Below, one piece after another: positions 53,601 to 62,399 of a stretch of 64,000 bases of DNA. The stretch spans positions 1-64,000 of the forward strand of contig CALWNP010000010.1 of the NCBI GenBank assembly GCA_944382835.1, written 5' to 3'. The stretch's first letter is position 1. Each line of letters begins with the position of its first letter. The notes under the pieces are model-generated. The model worked only from the letters and a program-made list of their open reading frames with translations, had not been told where the DNA came from and did no database searches. The stretch is from an uncultured Gemmiger sp. GTDB lineage: Bacteria > Bacillota > Clostridia > Oscillospirales > Ruminococcaceae. Both the position numbers and the translations under genes were made by a program.

Positions 53601-55903
53601 TCGAGGATGGAGAAACCCGGCTGTCCCTGGTGCGCAGCTATCTGGCCGAGCTGGAAACTTATGCGGCCGGCCTGGAGGAACTGCACAACACCCGCCACAA
53701 GGGCTCTGGCATTGCGGTGGTGGACTACGACTACAACCCCGAGGAGTGCATCCTCAACACCACCGACATCCTGCTGGATCAGATGATGCTCTCGCTGCCG
53801 GTGACCCAGGTCCTGGCCGGTCTGACCGGGGCCGAGGACCCCGCCGCCCGGCTCTGTGCCTCGATGGATGCCATGGATCAGATGATGGTCCTCTTCTACC
53901 AGCACAAGGGCCTGACCGACCAGGAAGGGGCAGGGGACAAGAACCGTCTGCCCTCCCAGCACCTCAACATCCGGTATCAGCGGATGTTTGCCGGCGCCTT
54001 TATGTATGCCGCCTACAACCACATCGGCATCGGCTGGGGCTCGGTCCCCGGCCTCACCGAGGGCAGCCCGGTCCAGCTCAACGAGGACGGCAGCTATCGC
54101 AGCGGCAACCTCTTCGGCTGGGGCATTGCCCACGAAATCGGCCACAACATCAACCAGAGCAGCTACACCCTGGTGGAGGTCACCAACAACTACTTCTCCC
54201 AGATCTCCCAGGCCAGCGAGGGGGTCCGGTTCAGCTATGACGAGGTCTACCGGAAGGTGACCAGCGGCACCACCGGCCACTCCGACAACGTCTTTACCCA
54301 GCTGGCCCTCTACTGGCAGCTCCACCTGGCCTATGATGCCGGCTACGAGTACCAGACCTACGACAACTACGAGGAACTCTTCCGCAGCATCTTTTTTGCC
54401 CGGGTGGATACCTACGCCCGCAACACCGCTGCGGCTCCTGCGCCGGAGGGCGTGACCCTGACCCTGGGCAAGGACAGCGACCAAAATCTCATGCGGCTGG
54501 CCTGTGCTGCGGCAGAGAAGGATCTGACCGATTTCTTCACCCGCTGGGGCATGGTTCCCGACGCCACCACTGCGGCCTACGCCGCCCAGTTCGAGGCCGA
54601 GACCCGCGCCCTCTATTACGGCAATGACGCCGCGCGGGATTACCGCTTCACCCACGACGCCTCGGCCACCATCGCCGGGCAGCAGGTGGTCACCGACGCC
54701 ACAAGCGCCGCGGTGGACGCCCGCACCCCCAACCAGGTCCACCTGACCCTGGCCAGCAATCTGGACGCTGATTTGCTGCTGGGCTACGAGATCACCCGGA
54801 TCACCTACGAGAACGGGATTGCCCACAGCCAGGTGGTGGGCTTTACCACCGACAGCAGCTACACTGACACCATCACCACCCTGAACAACCGGGCGGTAAG
54901 CTATCAGGTCGCCGCGGTGGACAAGTTCCTCAACCGCTCCGCCGCTTTTACCCTGCCCGCGGTCAAGATCAGCCACGACGGCAGCTACGGCAAGGAGCTT
55001 TGGACGGTGACCACCAACATGGTCTCGGCTGACGATACCACCACCCCCGGCAGCGAGCATGACCCCTGCGAGCCGGAGCCGGTTTCGGCCATCTCCCGTG
55101 TGGCGGACAATGATAACACCACCACCTATACCGGTGCCGTCTCCAAGGGCAATGCCACCGTGACCATCGACTTCCACAAGAGCCTGGCGCTGACCGGTTT
55201 CAAGTACACCGTCACCGAGGGCACCCCCATCCGGCAGTATGAGGCCCAGATCAGCGCCGACGGCGCAGACTGGCAGACGATGGCCGCCGGAACCTTCGGG
55301 GAGGAGGAAGTCAACACCGTCTACTTCCGCAACGAGAACAACGATCCCTGGGTCTGTACCTACGATGCGGTGCAGTTCCGGCTCATCGTCAAGGACCCTG
55401 CGGGCAGCCAGGTCTCCATCAGCGAGATCGACTTGCTGGGCCCCACCGGCGACAATGTGGAGCTGCTGGACGACGGCATCGGCATTCTGGCCCAGGACTA
55501 CCGCTACGGCACCGCCGAGGAAGTGATCCCCGCCGGTTCGCTGGTCTTCACCGGCAGCTACAAGGGCAACCCCGCCTACAACGTGGTGCTGCTCTACGAT
55601 GAGAACGGCAACCTGGTGGGCGGCACCGACGCCGAGGGCAACCTGGTGGCCCACCAGATCATCCTGGCCGAAGTCCCCGAACAGGGCGAGCTGGGCGAGG
55701 TGAGCGAGGGCGGCTGGGTCTACTGGATCGAGCCCGACCAGCTGGAAGAAATGACCCTGCCCGCCGCAGTGCGCGCCGAGCTTTACCGGGTGGACAACGC
55801 CACCACCAACGAGGGCCAGCGTCTGACCAGCGACACCCTGACGGTGACGCTGCCGGAAGAACTGCCCCCCATCACCATCGGAGGAACCCCCTCCGAAGGA
55901 TGA
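50648..55903 (+). CDS. Secreted M60-family metallopeptidase with internal dockerin, FN3 and F5/8C-type domains
   Basis: 1751 aa, preceded by AGGAAAGG. Signal peptide (about 1-24), acidic Pro/Glu/Ala-rich stretch (25-105), a beta domain, then a dockerin-like pair of calcium loops: GDLDGNDLVNQTDAEQMV (from 212) and YDLNGDGLVDLTDLQML (from 241). Two FN3 domains follow (about 440-620), a discoidin-like domain (about 630-790), and the M60 peptidase with H1162-E-I-G-H1166 and likely third ligand E1177 in LVEVTNNYF. The C-terminal third has another discoidin-like domain. M60 enzymes cleave O-glycosylated proteins such as mucins. It has no wall anchor of its own; the next gene could provide one through its cohesin-like domain. 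Confidence 0.85.
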   Translation: MKKAIATLLSMCMMFNIASQAVLARVDDSITPEPLAAGQEAAAAPTAPNPAADSTATPEDAVKPEGEEAPAVESPAEESVTLLEETEPPEEAPEEETPELPTNIAGVELSITASLPIQKDLPFQIQLDGPTGGTRQVTLPAVNGSTLPMTTASFEGLENGTYTLTVRGPGFAAYRQQIQVNDLVYGLQLYTDFQAGFNYTAGSAHPGVLLIGDLDGNDLVNQTDAEQMVDALEAERQDSGYDLNGDGLVDLTDLQMLAGSLGETRENTAALTTRLPAALTQGAVDAGTVVAGGSLEGVLDGSQTVSLQPAGGNTITEATPVVMEFDFGAGQDSTVAMEGVVIQTPAGSDNAVSGATIQVEYEENGETKTMELPVSAVSRAIGAQIQADGSIVVDFGSQIAVKKVTIKVTATTGGTSLAEISKVEFVNDMESRIPAPQMDIPQNLQVQTGSKTFTVTWDPAVNVTGYEVLVSANGRQETLRTAVNSITVNQFGGEKLVNNTVYSVRVQSLNGEWRSGYGDPVTAVPKPDTVPPAPDGLSLTGHYQRIEASWKAMKDTDSYNLYFRKAGEGNFTKVEVGTANKYTIYELENNTRYEVYVTGVNELGEGPASITSVATTADVTPVKLPAYRLINTPGAAGELTAHILNATHSAGYMKDSPLDSGNTAFGVVDNDFASWYGLDDWDDGAAYPDAGGVRITFDGSYTIGSISLTQSEDRGTYGNARVFALNENGKEYQLSGVTIVQRSADNGRKYYTIKIPGGVITSYLRVCVGYTYWNKPVSISEMRFYAYDSLEDDILALYADDLHLTLQPEVDEAAIQALEARLNTPDEVSGELHPEYSALKTELDNARGLLDQGLNDLLQVSTGITAARDGHLGFTGLNAWQPLGVTAHAGEEIVVYVGSNSRKTGDTAPLQLVATQFFAEHNTVASQPIQLKVGRNEITIPELQTLQTEHGGALYVQYTGNNSSEQYSVRVSGGTRIPSLNLYGVEDGETRLSLVRSYLAELETYAAGLEELHNTRHKGSGIAVVDYDYNPEECILNTTDILLDQMMLSLPVTQVLAGLTGAEDPAARLCASMDAMDQMMVLFYQHKGLTDQEGAGDKNRLPSQHLNIRYQRMFAGAFMYAAYNHIGIGWGSVPGLTEGSPVQLNEDGSYRSGNLFGWGIAHEIGHNINQSSYTLVEVTNNYFSQISQASEGVRFSYDEVYRKVTSGTTGHSDNVFTQLALYWQLHLAYDAGYEYQTYDNYEELFRSIFFARVDTYARNTAAAPAPEGVTLTLGKDSDQNLMRLACAAAEKDLTDFFTRWGMVPDATTAAYAAQFEAETRALYYGNDAARDYRFTHDASATIAGQQVVTDATSAAVDARTPNQVHLTLASNLDADLLLGYEITRITYENGIAHSQVVGFTTDSSYTDTITTLNNRAVSYQVAAVDKFLNRSAAFTLPAVKISHDGSYGKELWTVTTNMVSADDTTTPGSEHDPCEPEPVSAISRVADNDNTTTYTGAVSKGNATVTIDFHKSLALTGFKYTVTEGTPIRQYEAQISADGADWQTMAAGTFGEEEVNTVYFRNENNDPWVCTYDAVQFRLIVKDPAGSQVSISEIDLLGPTGDNVELLDDGIGILAQDYRYGTAEEVIPAGSLVFTGSYKGNPAYNVVLLYDENGNLVGGTDAEGNLVAHQIILAEVPEQGELGEVSEGGWVYWIEPDQLEEMTLPAAVRAELYRVDNATTNEGQRLTSDTLTVTLPEELPPITIGGTPSEG

Positions 55904-55919
55904 ACACAAGGAGAGTATA

Positions 55920-57248
55920 ATGAAGAAACTGCTTGCCAGCCTGTTGCTTGGCACAGCGCTGACCCTGGGTGCCCTGTCTGCGGGCGCCGCCGAACCGTCG
56001 GCTGCGGTGATGCTCACCCCCGATGACAACGGCGGTGCGGCAGTCCGGGTGGAACTCCCCGACGCCGGGGGGATTACCTCGCTGCGGCTTCGGCTGCAGG
56101 TGCAGACCACCCTGGGGGAGGCCGACGCCGCGGCGGCGACCTTCGATTTCGACGACGCCCTGCCCGGCCGTGTCCGGCAATCCCGCTACAACCCCGAAAC
56201 CGGTACCCTGACCCTCTATGTCTCGGGCCGTGAAGCCCTGTTTGCCGATGGTGCCCTGGAATTGGGCACGGTCAGCCTGACCTCCACCCAGGAGGAGGGC
56301 GCCACCGCCGCCGTCACAGCAGAGGAGGGATGCCTGCACATCCTCAATGCCTCCTACGGTGGGGAAAAGACCCCCAGCCCCGACCTGCCGGCCAACCTGG
56401 TGGAGATCACCGCGGGCAACGGGGGAAAAGCCCCCGCCCCGGCGGTGGACAAGACCCGGCTGGAAGCCGCCCTGGAACTGGCCCACGCCAAGCAGGAGGG
56501 AGACTACACCCCCGAAAGCTGGGTACGGTTCCGCCAGGTGCTGCGCTATGCCGAGCGGGTCTACGGTTCGGTGGATGCCACCCAGCAGGAGCTGGATGAG
56601 GCGCTGATCCAGCTGAATGCCGCTTTGGACCAGCTGACCCCGGTGACCCCCAGCCCGGAGCAGACGCCGAATCCTACTCCCACCCAGCCGCCCCAGTCCA
56701 ACCCCAAACCCAGTGCGACGCCCAAGCCCACCCAGACCCCCGGCGCAACCCAGAAGCCGACCGCAAGCCCGGCTCCCGGCGCCAGCCCTGCGCCCACCGC
56801 GGCGCCGGATCAGACCCCTGCCGCCACCCCCAACAGCGGCAGCGGTTCGGTGGAGGTAACCACCCCCACCCAGGCCCCCCAGGGCGGGTCCGGCAACTCG
56901 GACAGCAATTCCGGCAGCCAGCAGCCCACCGCCACCCAGGCACCGGTTACTTCGGTGATCGGCAGCGTGAAAAACTGGCTGTCCGGCAAAAAGCCCGCGG
57001 CCACGGCGGCGCCTTCGGCAACGCCCTCTGCCTCTGCGCAGCCCAGTGCCAGCCCTGCACCCACCCGTGCTCCGGCGGCCAGCGTTGAGACAGCCCAGAC
57101 CCCCAGTCCTTCTCCTGTGGCAGATGCCCAGCAGACCCAGACCGAATCCCAGAACCAGGGCATCAGCCCGGTCATCTGGGTGGCCATCGTTGTGGTGGCC
57201 GTGGCTCTGGTGGGGGTGGCCATCTGGCTGATTCGCCGCCGGCGCTGA
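55920..57248 (+). CDS. Membrane-anchored cohesin-like/FIVAR surface protein
   Basis: 442 aa. Signal peptide (1-24), a cohesin-like beta-sandwich (about 25-140; SLRLRLQV, ATFDFDDAL, YNPETGTLTLYVSG, GALELGTVSL), a FIVAR helical module (about 150-240; DKTRLEAALELA, YTPESWVRFRQVL, QQELDEALIQLNAAL), a long Pro/Thr/Ala/Ser linker (about 240-415), one membrane helix (about 418-437) and a RRRR tail. Sixteen nt downstream of the dockerin-bearing M60 gene, so the two are co-transcribed. Likely role: display the M60 enzyme on the cell. The cohesin assignment rests on pattern only; FIVAR and membrane anchor are clear. Confidence 0.75.
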   Translation: MKKLLASLLLGTALTLGALSAGAAEPSAAVMLTPDDNGGAAVRVELPDAGGITSLRLRLQVQTTLGEADAAAATFDFDDALPGRVRQSRYNPETGTLTLYVSGREALFADGALELGTVSLTSTQEEGATAAVTAEEGCLHILNASYGGEKTPSPDLPANLVEITAGNGGKAPAPAVDKTRLEAALELAHAKQEGDYTPESWVRFRQVLRYAERVYGSVDATQQELDEALIQLNAALDQLTPVTPSPEQTPNPTPTQPPQSNPKPSATPKPTQTPGATQKPTASPAPGASPAPTAAPDQTPAATPNSGSGSVEVTTPTQAPQGGSGNSDSNSGSQQPTATQAPVTSVIGSVKNWLSGKKPAATAAPSATPSASAQPSASPAPTRAPAASVETAQTPSPSPVADAQQTQTESQNQGISPVIWVAIVVVAVALVGVAIWLIRRRR

Positions 57249-57374
57249 ACCACTTTCTGAAAAACAGGGGATGGAAGCTTCCGCAATCCAAAGTGGCGGC
57301 CATTCCCGGTTTACACGAATCCGGCCTTTCAACCGGCAGGACACAGTTCCCTCAGCCGACCGTTATCCCATAAC

Positions 57375-57420
57375 AATACCCCCTGGTGTGAAATTCATTT
57401 TCCACACCAGGGGGTATTTT
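57375..57420. terminator. Bidirectional intrinsic terminator
   Basis: 16-bp perfect stem (57375-57390 with 57403-57418) between the convergent surface and GH4 operons. Confidence 0.92.
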
Positions 57421-57476
57421 GGTCTGTTGACGTTTGACCGGGTCAGCTTACAGCCTGCCCGGAATGTTGCCGGAAA

Positions 57477-58874
57477 TCAGAACCAGCCTTTGGGAAGATA
57501 CTTGGCAGTGCCCTGGATCATATCGTCCACCAGTTTGCGGATCTCCTCCACATCGGTGCACTTGGCTTTGACGTTGGGGTCGTTCAGGAAGGCCTTGACC
57601 ACCAGGTCGCGGTTGCAGCTTAGGGCAGCCTGCAGGATCAGTTCATGGTTTTCCACATGGGGCATGACCAGACGACGGATGTCTTCGGGAAGATTGCCCG
57701 CGATCAGGGGGCTGATGTTGTCCTTGCAGAACATGGCGTTGGTCTCCACCACGGCGCCGTAGGGCAGGTTGGGGATCTGGCCCATGTTGGGGATGTTGAC
57801 GTTGCTGATGACCCGATCCATGCCCACCAGTGCCTTCATGAGCAGAACGCCTTCCTCGCCGGAGGGCTCCATATCCACCTCGGCCTCGCCGGAGACGATG
57901 GCATGGCTCTTGGCCAGCCGCTCCTGCAGGTCATTTTTGCGCCACTGAACGGTGGTCAGGCCAAACTTCCAGCGCTTGACCGTCTCGGGATCGTTGAGGT
58001 ACTCGTCACCGGGCATGAACTCTGCCAGATGGCGGTCACCGGCAGCGGCGATCAGGCCGTAGCGGCGGAACAGATCGAACTTGACCCGGTGGGCACAGTC
58101 GAAGGAGGAGTTGGCCCAGTTGCGGTCGGGCTCGTTGAAGCCTTCCTTGTAGTACTTGTCGACAAATTCCCGGTAGATGGGGAAGACATCGCAGCCCTCA
58201 TAGGAGGCCTTGTCGAACCAGGTGAAGTGGTTGATACCCAGCACATTCACATGGATGTCGCGGCGGTTGGGGGTGGGAATGCCCAGCTTTTCGGCCACAG
58301 CGGCGGCCAGCACCTTCTGGGTGCCGAAGACCTCGTGGCAGCAGCCGAAAGCCTTGATCTGGGGGAAGACGTGGTAGAGAATCTTGACGCAGAGGGACAT
58401 GGGGTTGGTGTAGTTGATGACCCAGGCGTCGGGGCAGTAGTCCCGGATGGCTTCTGCGATGAGAACATACATGGGCAGGGTGCGCAGGGCGCGGATCATG
58501 CCGCCGGGGCCGGCGGTATCACCCACCGACTGCCAGATGTTCAGCCGCTCGGGCATGTGAACATCCACTGCCATCTCGTCAAAGGTGCCGGGCAGGATGG
58601 AGATGACCACAAAGTCAGCGCCGGTCAGGGCTTCCTGCAGGCTGTCGGCCACACTGTAATGCCAGTGGCCCACGGTAGCGGGCATGGCGTCGATCTTGTT
58701 GCCGATCACCTCGTTGGCCAAAGCTGCCTCCCGGTCAATGTCGTACAGAACGATTTCTCCGCTCATGGAAGGTTCCATGGCCAGATCGGTCATGAATTTC
58801 CAGGCCCAGCCGCGGGAACCGCCGCCGATGTATGCCAGCCGGAGATTGCTTACATGATGATTTTCGTAGTTCAT
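57477..58874 (-). CDS. Family 4 glycosidase (alpha-galacturonidase/alpha-galactosidase type)
   Basis: 465 aa. GH4 enzymes use NAD and a divalent metal. The NAD loop is AYIGGGSRGW (14-23); metal and substrate residues fit NYTNPM (154-159), CCHEV (C178/C179) and GINHFTW (N215, H216). It most resembles the LplD-type alpha-galacturonidase subgroup. Cytosolic, last gene of the operon with a sugar ABC importer, a dehydratase and an aldolase; it would release galacturonate or a related sugar from imported oligomers. Confidence 0.82.
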   Translation of the reverse strand: MNYENHHVSNLRLAYIGGGSRGWAWKFMTDLAMEPSMSGEIVLYDIDREAALANEVIGNKIDAMPATVGHWHYSVADSLQEALTGADFVVISILPGTFDEMAVDVHMPERLNIWQSVGDTAGPGGMIRALRTLPMYVLIAEAIRDYCPDAWVINYTNPMSLCVKILYHVFPQIKAFGCCHEVFGTQKVLAAAVAEKLGIPTPNRRDIHVNVLGINHFTWFDKASYEGCDVFPIYREFVDKYYKEGFNEPDRNWANSSFDCAHRVKFDLFRRYGLIAAAGDRHLAEFMPGDEYLNDPETVKRWKFGLTTVQWRKNDLQERLAKSHAIVSGEAEVDMEPSGEEGVLLMKALVGMDRVISNVNIPNMGQIPNLPYGAVVETNAMFCKDNISPLIAGNLPEDIRRLVMPHVENHELILQAALSCNRDLVVKAFLNDPNVKAKCTDVEEIRKLVDDMIQGTAKYLPKGWF

Positions 58875-58889
58875 AGAAAAACATTCCTT

Positions 58890-59792
58890 TCACATCTGTT
58901 GGGGCAAAAGATTTTCACGCTGCAGAATGGCTTGCAGTGCAGCGGATTGTTCGGAGGTGGCGGTAGGCAGGGGAAGGGTAGGGGTGGTGCCGATCCCGAT
59001 TCCTCGCAGAGCCATGGCGGCTTTGATGTAGGGGACAAAAGGAGTTCCCACTGCGTAAACCGACATCAGGCGGTTGATGGCCTGCTGGCAGTCCTGAATG
59101 TTCGTCCAGTCGCCTTCCCGTACTGCGCAGACCCAGCGGTGGCAGAGTTCCGGCACCAGGTTGGACAGGCCGCCGATGCAGCCATCGCCGCCGGACAGTG
59201 CGTTGTGGGCAAAGTTGTCGTCAAAGCCGGAGTAGATTTCAAAATCGGGACGCAAGGGCTTGACTGCCTTGATCAGTTCCCGGGTGTGGTCCATGCCCGA
59301 GATGGTATCCTTGATGCCCATCAGGTTGGGATGGCGACGGGCCAGCCGGACCACCGTTTCCACCGGAATTTCGTATCCGGTGCGGTCGGGAAAGTTGTAA
59401 AGGTAGACTTTACCGGGAATAGCCTGGCAGAGGCTGTCGTAGTAAGCCTCCAGACTGTCGCCGGTGAGGGGAAAGTAGTAGGGCGGCACAATGACCACCG
59501 CATCGGCTCCCTGTTCCAGAGCATAGCGGGACAGGTCCACCGTCTCGTCAAAGACGGTGCCTCCCGTGCCCACCAGAAGCGGGACACGGTGGTTGATGAT
59601 CTCTGCCGCTCGACGGATCAGGGTGCGCTTGATTTCCAGGGACAGGGCGAAAAACTCACCGATGCTGCCCAGAATCAGGATGCCGTCCACCCCGCCTCCG
59701 ATCAGATGCTTATACAGGGCGACAAGCCCTTCTTCATCCAAACGGTGGTCAGTGGTAAGAGGGGTAACGGCAGGGGTAATGTAGCGAACCAT
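58890..59792 (-). CDS. DapA/NAL family aldolase
   Basis: 300 aa. Schiff-base lysine K161 in GIKDTISG, proton-relay tyrosine Y132 in YLYNFP, and GSIGE (42-46) in place of the usual GTTGE-type motif. Class I aldolase fold: dihydrodipicolinate synthase, N-acetylneuraminate lyase or 2-keto-3-deoxy-sugar-acid aldolase. Placed between a sugar-acid dehydratase and a GH4 glycosidase, a keto-deoxy-acid aldolase is most likely. Confidence 0.85.
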   Translation of the reverse strand: MVRYITPAVTPLTTDHRLDEEGLVALYKHLIGGGVDGILILGSIGEFFALSLEIKRTLIRRAAEIINHRVPLLVGTGGTVFDETVDLSRYALEQGADAVVIVPPYYFPLTGDSLEAYYDSLCQAIPGKVYLYNFPDRTGYEIPVETVVRLARRHPNLMGIKDTISGMDHTRELIKAVKPLRPDFEIYSGFDDNFAHNALSGGDGCIGGLSNLVPELCHRWVCAVREGDWTNIQDCQQAINRLMSVYAVGTPFVPYIKAAMALRGIGIGTTPTLPLPTATSEQSAALQAILQRENLLPQQM

Positions 59793-59801
59793 AAGTTTAC
59801 C

Positions 59802-61517
59802 TCAATAGCCTGCACCTTGCATGGCAGACAATGCAGATGCCGTATAGCGTTTCAGTACACCCTTTCGGGCAGGGGGCTGTTTCAGCGGCCAGGTGGCGCG
59901 CCGCTGCTCCAGGCAGCGGTTCACCTCGTCGGGGGAGCATTCCCGGCCATCGATGCCCACCACATTCAGGCTGCGGTTTTCGATGTCGTAGGCCAGCAGA
60001 TCCCCGGTGTGGATGTAGGCCAGCGGGCCGCCGGCAGCCGCTTCAGGGCTGACATGGCCGATGGCCGCACCCCGGGTGGCACCGGAAAAGCGCCCGTCGG
60101 TGACCAGGGAAACGGTGCCGTTCAGCCGGGCATCGCAGACAATGGCTTCGGTGGTCATCAGCATCTCGGGCATCCCGCTGCCGCGGGGACCCTCATAACG
60201 GATCACCAGAATATCCCCGGGACAGATCTGCCCTGCCACCACGGCGGCGTAGGCGTCCTCCTCACAGTCGAATACCCTGGCCGTGCCCTTGTGCTTGCGC
60301 ATCTCCTGGCAGCAGGCAGAGTATTTGATCACAGAGCCTTCCGGTGCCAGGTTGCCCTTCAGGACGGCGATGGTGCCCAGTTCCCGGGTGTCCTGCGGCG
60401 GCAGAATGACCTGGTCGGGTTCCAGACCGTAGTTGTGCAGGTAACCCACATTCCGGCGGAAAAATCCATCGGCCTCCAGTGCTTCCAGGTTTTCCCCCAG
60501 GGTGTGGCCGGTGACGGTCATCACATCCAGGTCCAGGAAGTCTTTCAGCTTGCGCTGAATACCCGGCACCCCGCCGGCAAACCAGAAACTTTCGGTCAGA
60601 TGGCTGCCGCTGGGGAAGATGTTGCCGATGTGGGGCACGGTGCGGCCGATCTCATCAAACCATTCCACCGGCAGCACCAACCCCAGTTCCCGGGCGATGG
60701 CCGGAAGGTGAAGGGTGGCGTTGGTGGACCCGCCGATGGCGCTGTGCACCACAATGGCGTTGCGGAAGGCAGCGAGGGTCAGAATCTGAGAGGGACGGAT
60801 GTTTTGTTCCACCAGATTCATAATAGCACGTCCTGTCCGGCGTGCATAGGCCTGGATGTCCCGCATGGTGGCGGGAGCCAGGGCGCTGCCGGGCAGCGCC
60901 AGGCCCAGGGCCTCAGCCATGCACTGCATGGTGGAGGCGGTGCCCAGGAAGGTGCAGGCACCCACCGAAGGGCAGCCGGTCAGCCAATAGTCGCGGATTT
61001 CCTGGGGGGAGACAGCGTCCTGACGTTTCTCCCGCAGGGAGATGTCGCCGGCCACCAGGGAGGTGGTCTGATTGGGGCCGGGACGCATGCTGCCCCCCGG
61101 CAGAAAGATGGATGGAATATCCAGACGGGCCATGGCTTTGAGGTGGGCGGGAATGGACTTGTCACAGGAGGAGGAAACCACCATCCCGTCCCAGGCCACA
61201 AATCCGCCGTGCAGCTCCACCATGTCGCAGAGAGTCTCCCGGGAGGCCAGGATCAGATTCATACCGTCATGGCCCTGGGCGCAGCCGTCGCATAGGTCGG
61301 TGGCGTGGAAGTGGGCGGGACAGCCGCCCTTTTCCACCACCCCCCGCGCTGCCTGACGGCTGAGTTCCATGAGATGTACGCTGCCGGGATGACTGTCCCC
61401 GTAGACGTCCTCGATGAGGATCTGGGGCTTCTGGAGGTCTTCCTCCTCCCAGCCGGAGCCCAACTGAAGTGCATTGAATTGTGCCCAGAGGTTTCTCTGA
61501 GAAGTACTGGCAGTCAT
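59802..61517 (-). CDS. IlvD/Edd family sugar-acid dehydratase
   Basis: 571 aa. Fe-S cysteines of the family are present: LCDGCAQGHDG, SSCDKS and TGCPSVGACTFLGTASTMQ; the C-terminal MPEMLMTTEAI and DGRFSGATRGAAIGHVSPEAAAGG match IlvD/Edd. Without ilv genes around, and next to an aldolase and a sugar importer, it should dehydrate an aldonate or uronate-derived acid to a 2-keto-3-deoxy acid. Exact substrate unknown. Confidence 0.87.
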   Translation of the reverse strand: MTASTSQRNLWAQFNALQLGSGWEEEDLQKPQILIEDVYGDSHPGSVHLMELSRQAARGVVEKGGCPAHFHATDLCDGCAQGHDGMNLILASRETLCDMVELHGGFVAWDGMVVSSSCDKSIPAHLKAMARLDIPSIFLPGGSMRPGPNQTTSLVAGDISLREKRQDAVSPQEIRDYWLTGCPSVGACTFLGTASTMQCMAEALGLALPGSALAPATMRDIQAYARRTGRAIMNLVEQNIRPSQILTLAAFRNAIVVHSAIGGSTNATLHLPAIARELGLVLPVEWFDEIGRTVPHIGNIFPSGSHLTESFWFAGGVPGIQRKLKDFLDLDVMTVTGHTLGENLEALEADGFFRRNVGYLHNYGLEPDQVILPPQDTRELGTIAVLKGNLAPEGSVIKYSACCQEMRKHKGTARVFDCEEDAYAAVVAGQICPGDILVIRYEGPRGSGMPEMLMTTEAIVCDARLNGTVSLVTDGRFSGATRGAAIGHVSPEAAAGGPLAYIHTGDLLAYDIENRSLNVVGIDGRECSPDEVNRCLEQRRATWPLKQPPARKGVLKRYTASALSAMQGAGY

Positions 61518-61548
61518 GTCGCTTGTTTCTCCTTCTTGTTATGCACGA

Positions 61549-62394
61549 TCAGCCTTTCAGACCGGAGGTGCTGATGCCTTCCACCAGGAATTTCTGGAAG
61601 AAGATAAAGATGAGCATGGCCGGCAGGATGGACAGGGTGGACATGGCAAACATGGCACCGTAGTCCGAGGAGGAGGCCGGGTCACTGAAGAGCTTCAGGG
61701 CCAGGCTGACGGGATAGCGGGCAGACTCGTTGATGTAGAGCAGTGCGGACAGGAAGTCGTCCCAGCGCCAGATGAAGGAGAAGATGCAGACGGTGACCAG
61801 AGCGGGCACGATCAGCGGCAGGATAATCCGGAAGAAGATCATATAGTAGGAGCAGCCGTCGATTTTGGCAGCCTCGTCCAGATCGCGGGGAATGCCGTCG
61901 ATAAAGTTGGTGATCAGGTAGACGAAGAATCCCTGGGTGGCAAAGAAGAAGGGGACAATCAGCGGCAGATAGGTGCCGACCCAGCCCAGCTTCTGGTACC
62001 ACAGGTATTGGGGAATCATCAGGACCTGGGCAGGCAGCATCATCGAGACCAGCATGAAGACGAACAGGATGCGCCGGCCGGGGAACTTGCAGCGGGACAG
62101 GCCGTAGGCCACAATGGAAGAGGAGGCCACGGTGCCGATGGTTGCCATGACCGAGATGAACCCGGAGTTCAGGAAGAAGGTGCCGAAACCGACCTTGCCG
62201 AAGCCCTTCCAACCGTTGACGTAGTTTTCTAGGGTAAAGGTTTCGGGGATCAGGCTCTGAGCGGTGGTAAAGATGGTGTCGGTGGGCTTGAAGGAGCTCA
62301 TGATCATCCAGACCAGGGGATAGATCATCAGAAGACCGATGCCGCACACCACAACGTGATACACGATTTTTTGAAGCAGTTGTTTCTTTTTCAT
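61549..62394 (-). CDS. Carbohydrate ABC permease (MalG/CUT1 type)
   Basis: 281 aa from the ATG of MKKKQLL; a longer reading overlaps the preceding gene and lacks a ribosome site. Six membrane segments and the CUT1 coupling loop FIDGIPRDLDEAAKIDGCSYYMIF. Pairs with the permease encoded just upstream to import a sugar or oligosaccharide. Confidence 0.9.
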   Translation of the reverse strand: MKKKQLLQKIVYHVVVCGIGLLMIYPLVWMIMSSFKPTDTIFTTAQSLIPETFTLENYVNGWKGFGKVGFGTFFLNSGFISVMATIGTVASSSIVAYGLSRCKFPGRRILFVFMLVSMMLPAQVLMIPQYLWYQKLGWVGTYLPLIVPFFFATQGFFVYLITNFIDGIPRDLDEAAKIDGCSYYMIFFRIILPLIVPALVTVCIFSFIWRWDDFLSALLYINESARYPVSLALKLFSDPASSSDYGAMFAMSTLSILPAMLIFIFFQKFLVEGISTSGLKG

Positions 62395-62399
62395 AGGGA

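Noticed and set aside
52769..56110. 1113-codon minus-strand frame
   Set aside because: Antisense shadow of the M60 gene; no ribosome site, no domain pattern.
57645..61295. 1216-codon open frame on the plus strand
   Set aside because: Lies antisense to GH4, aldolase and dehydratase genes with clear motifs; low-complexity Gly/His/Val/Gln composition is typical of antisense frames in GC-rich DNA.
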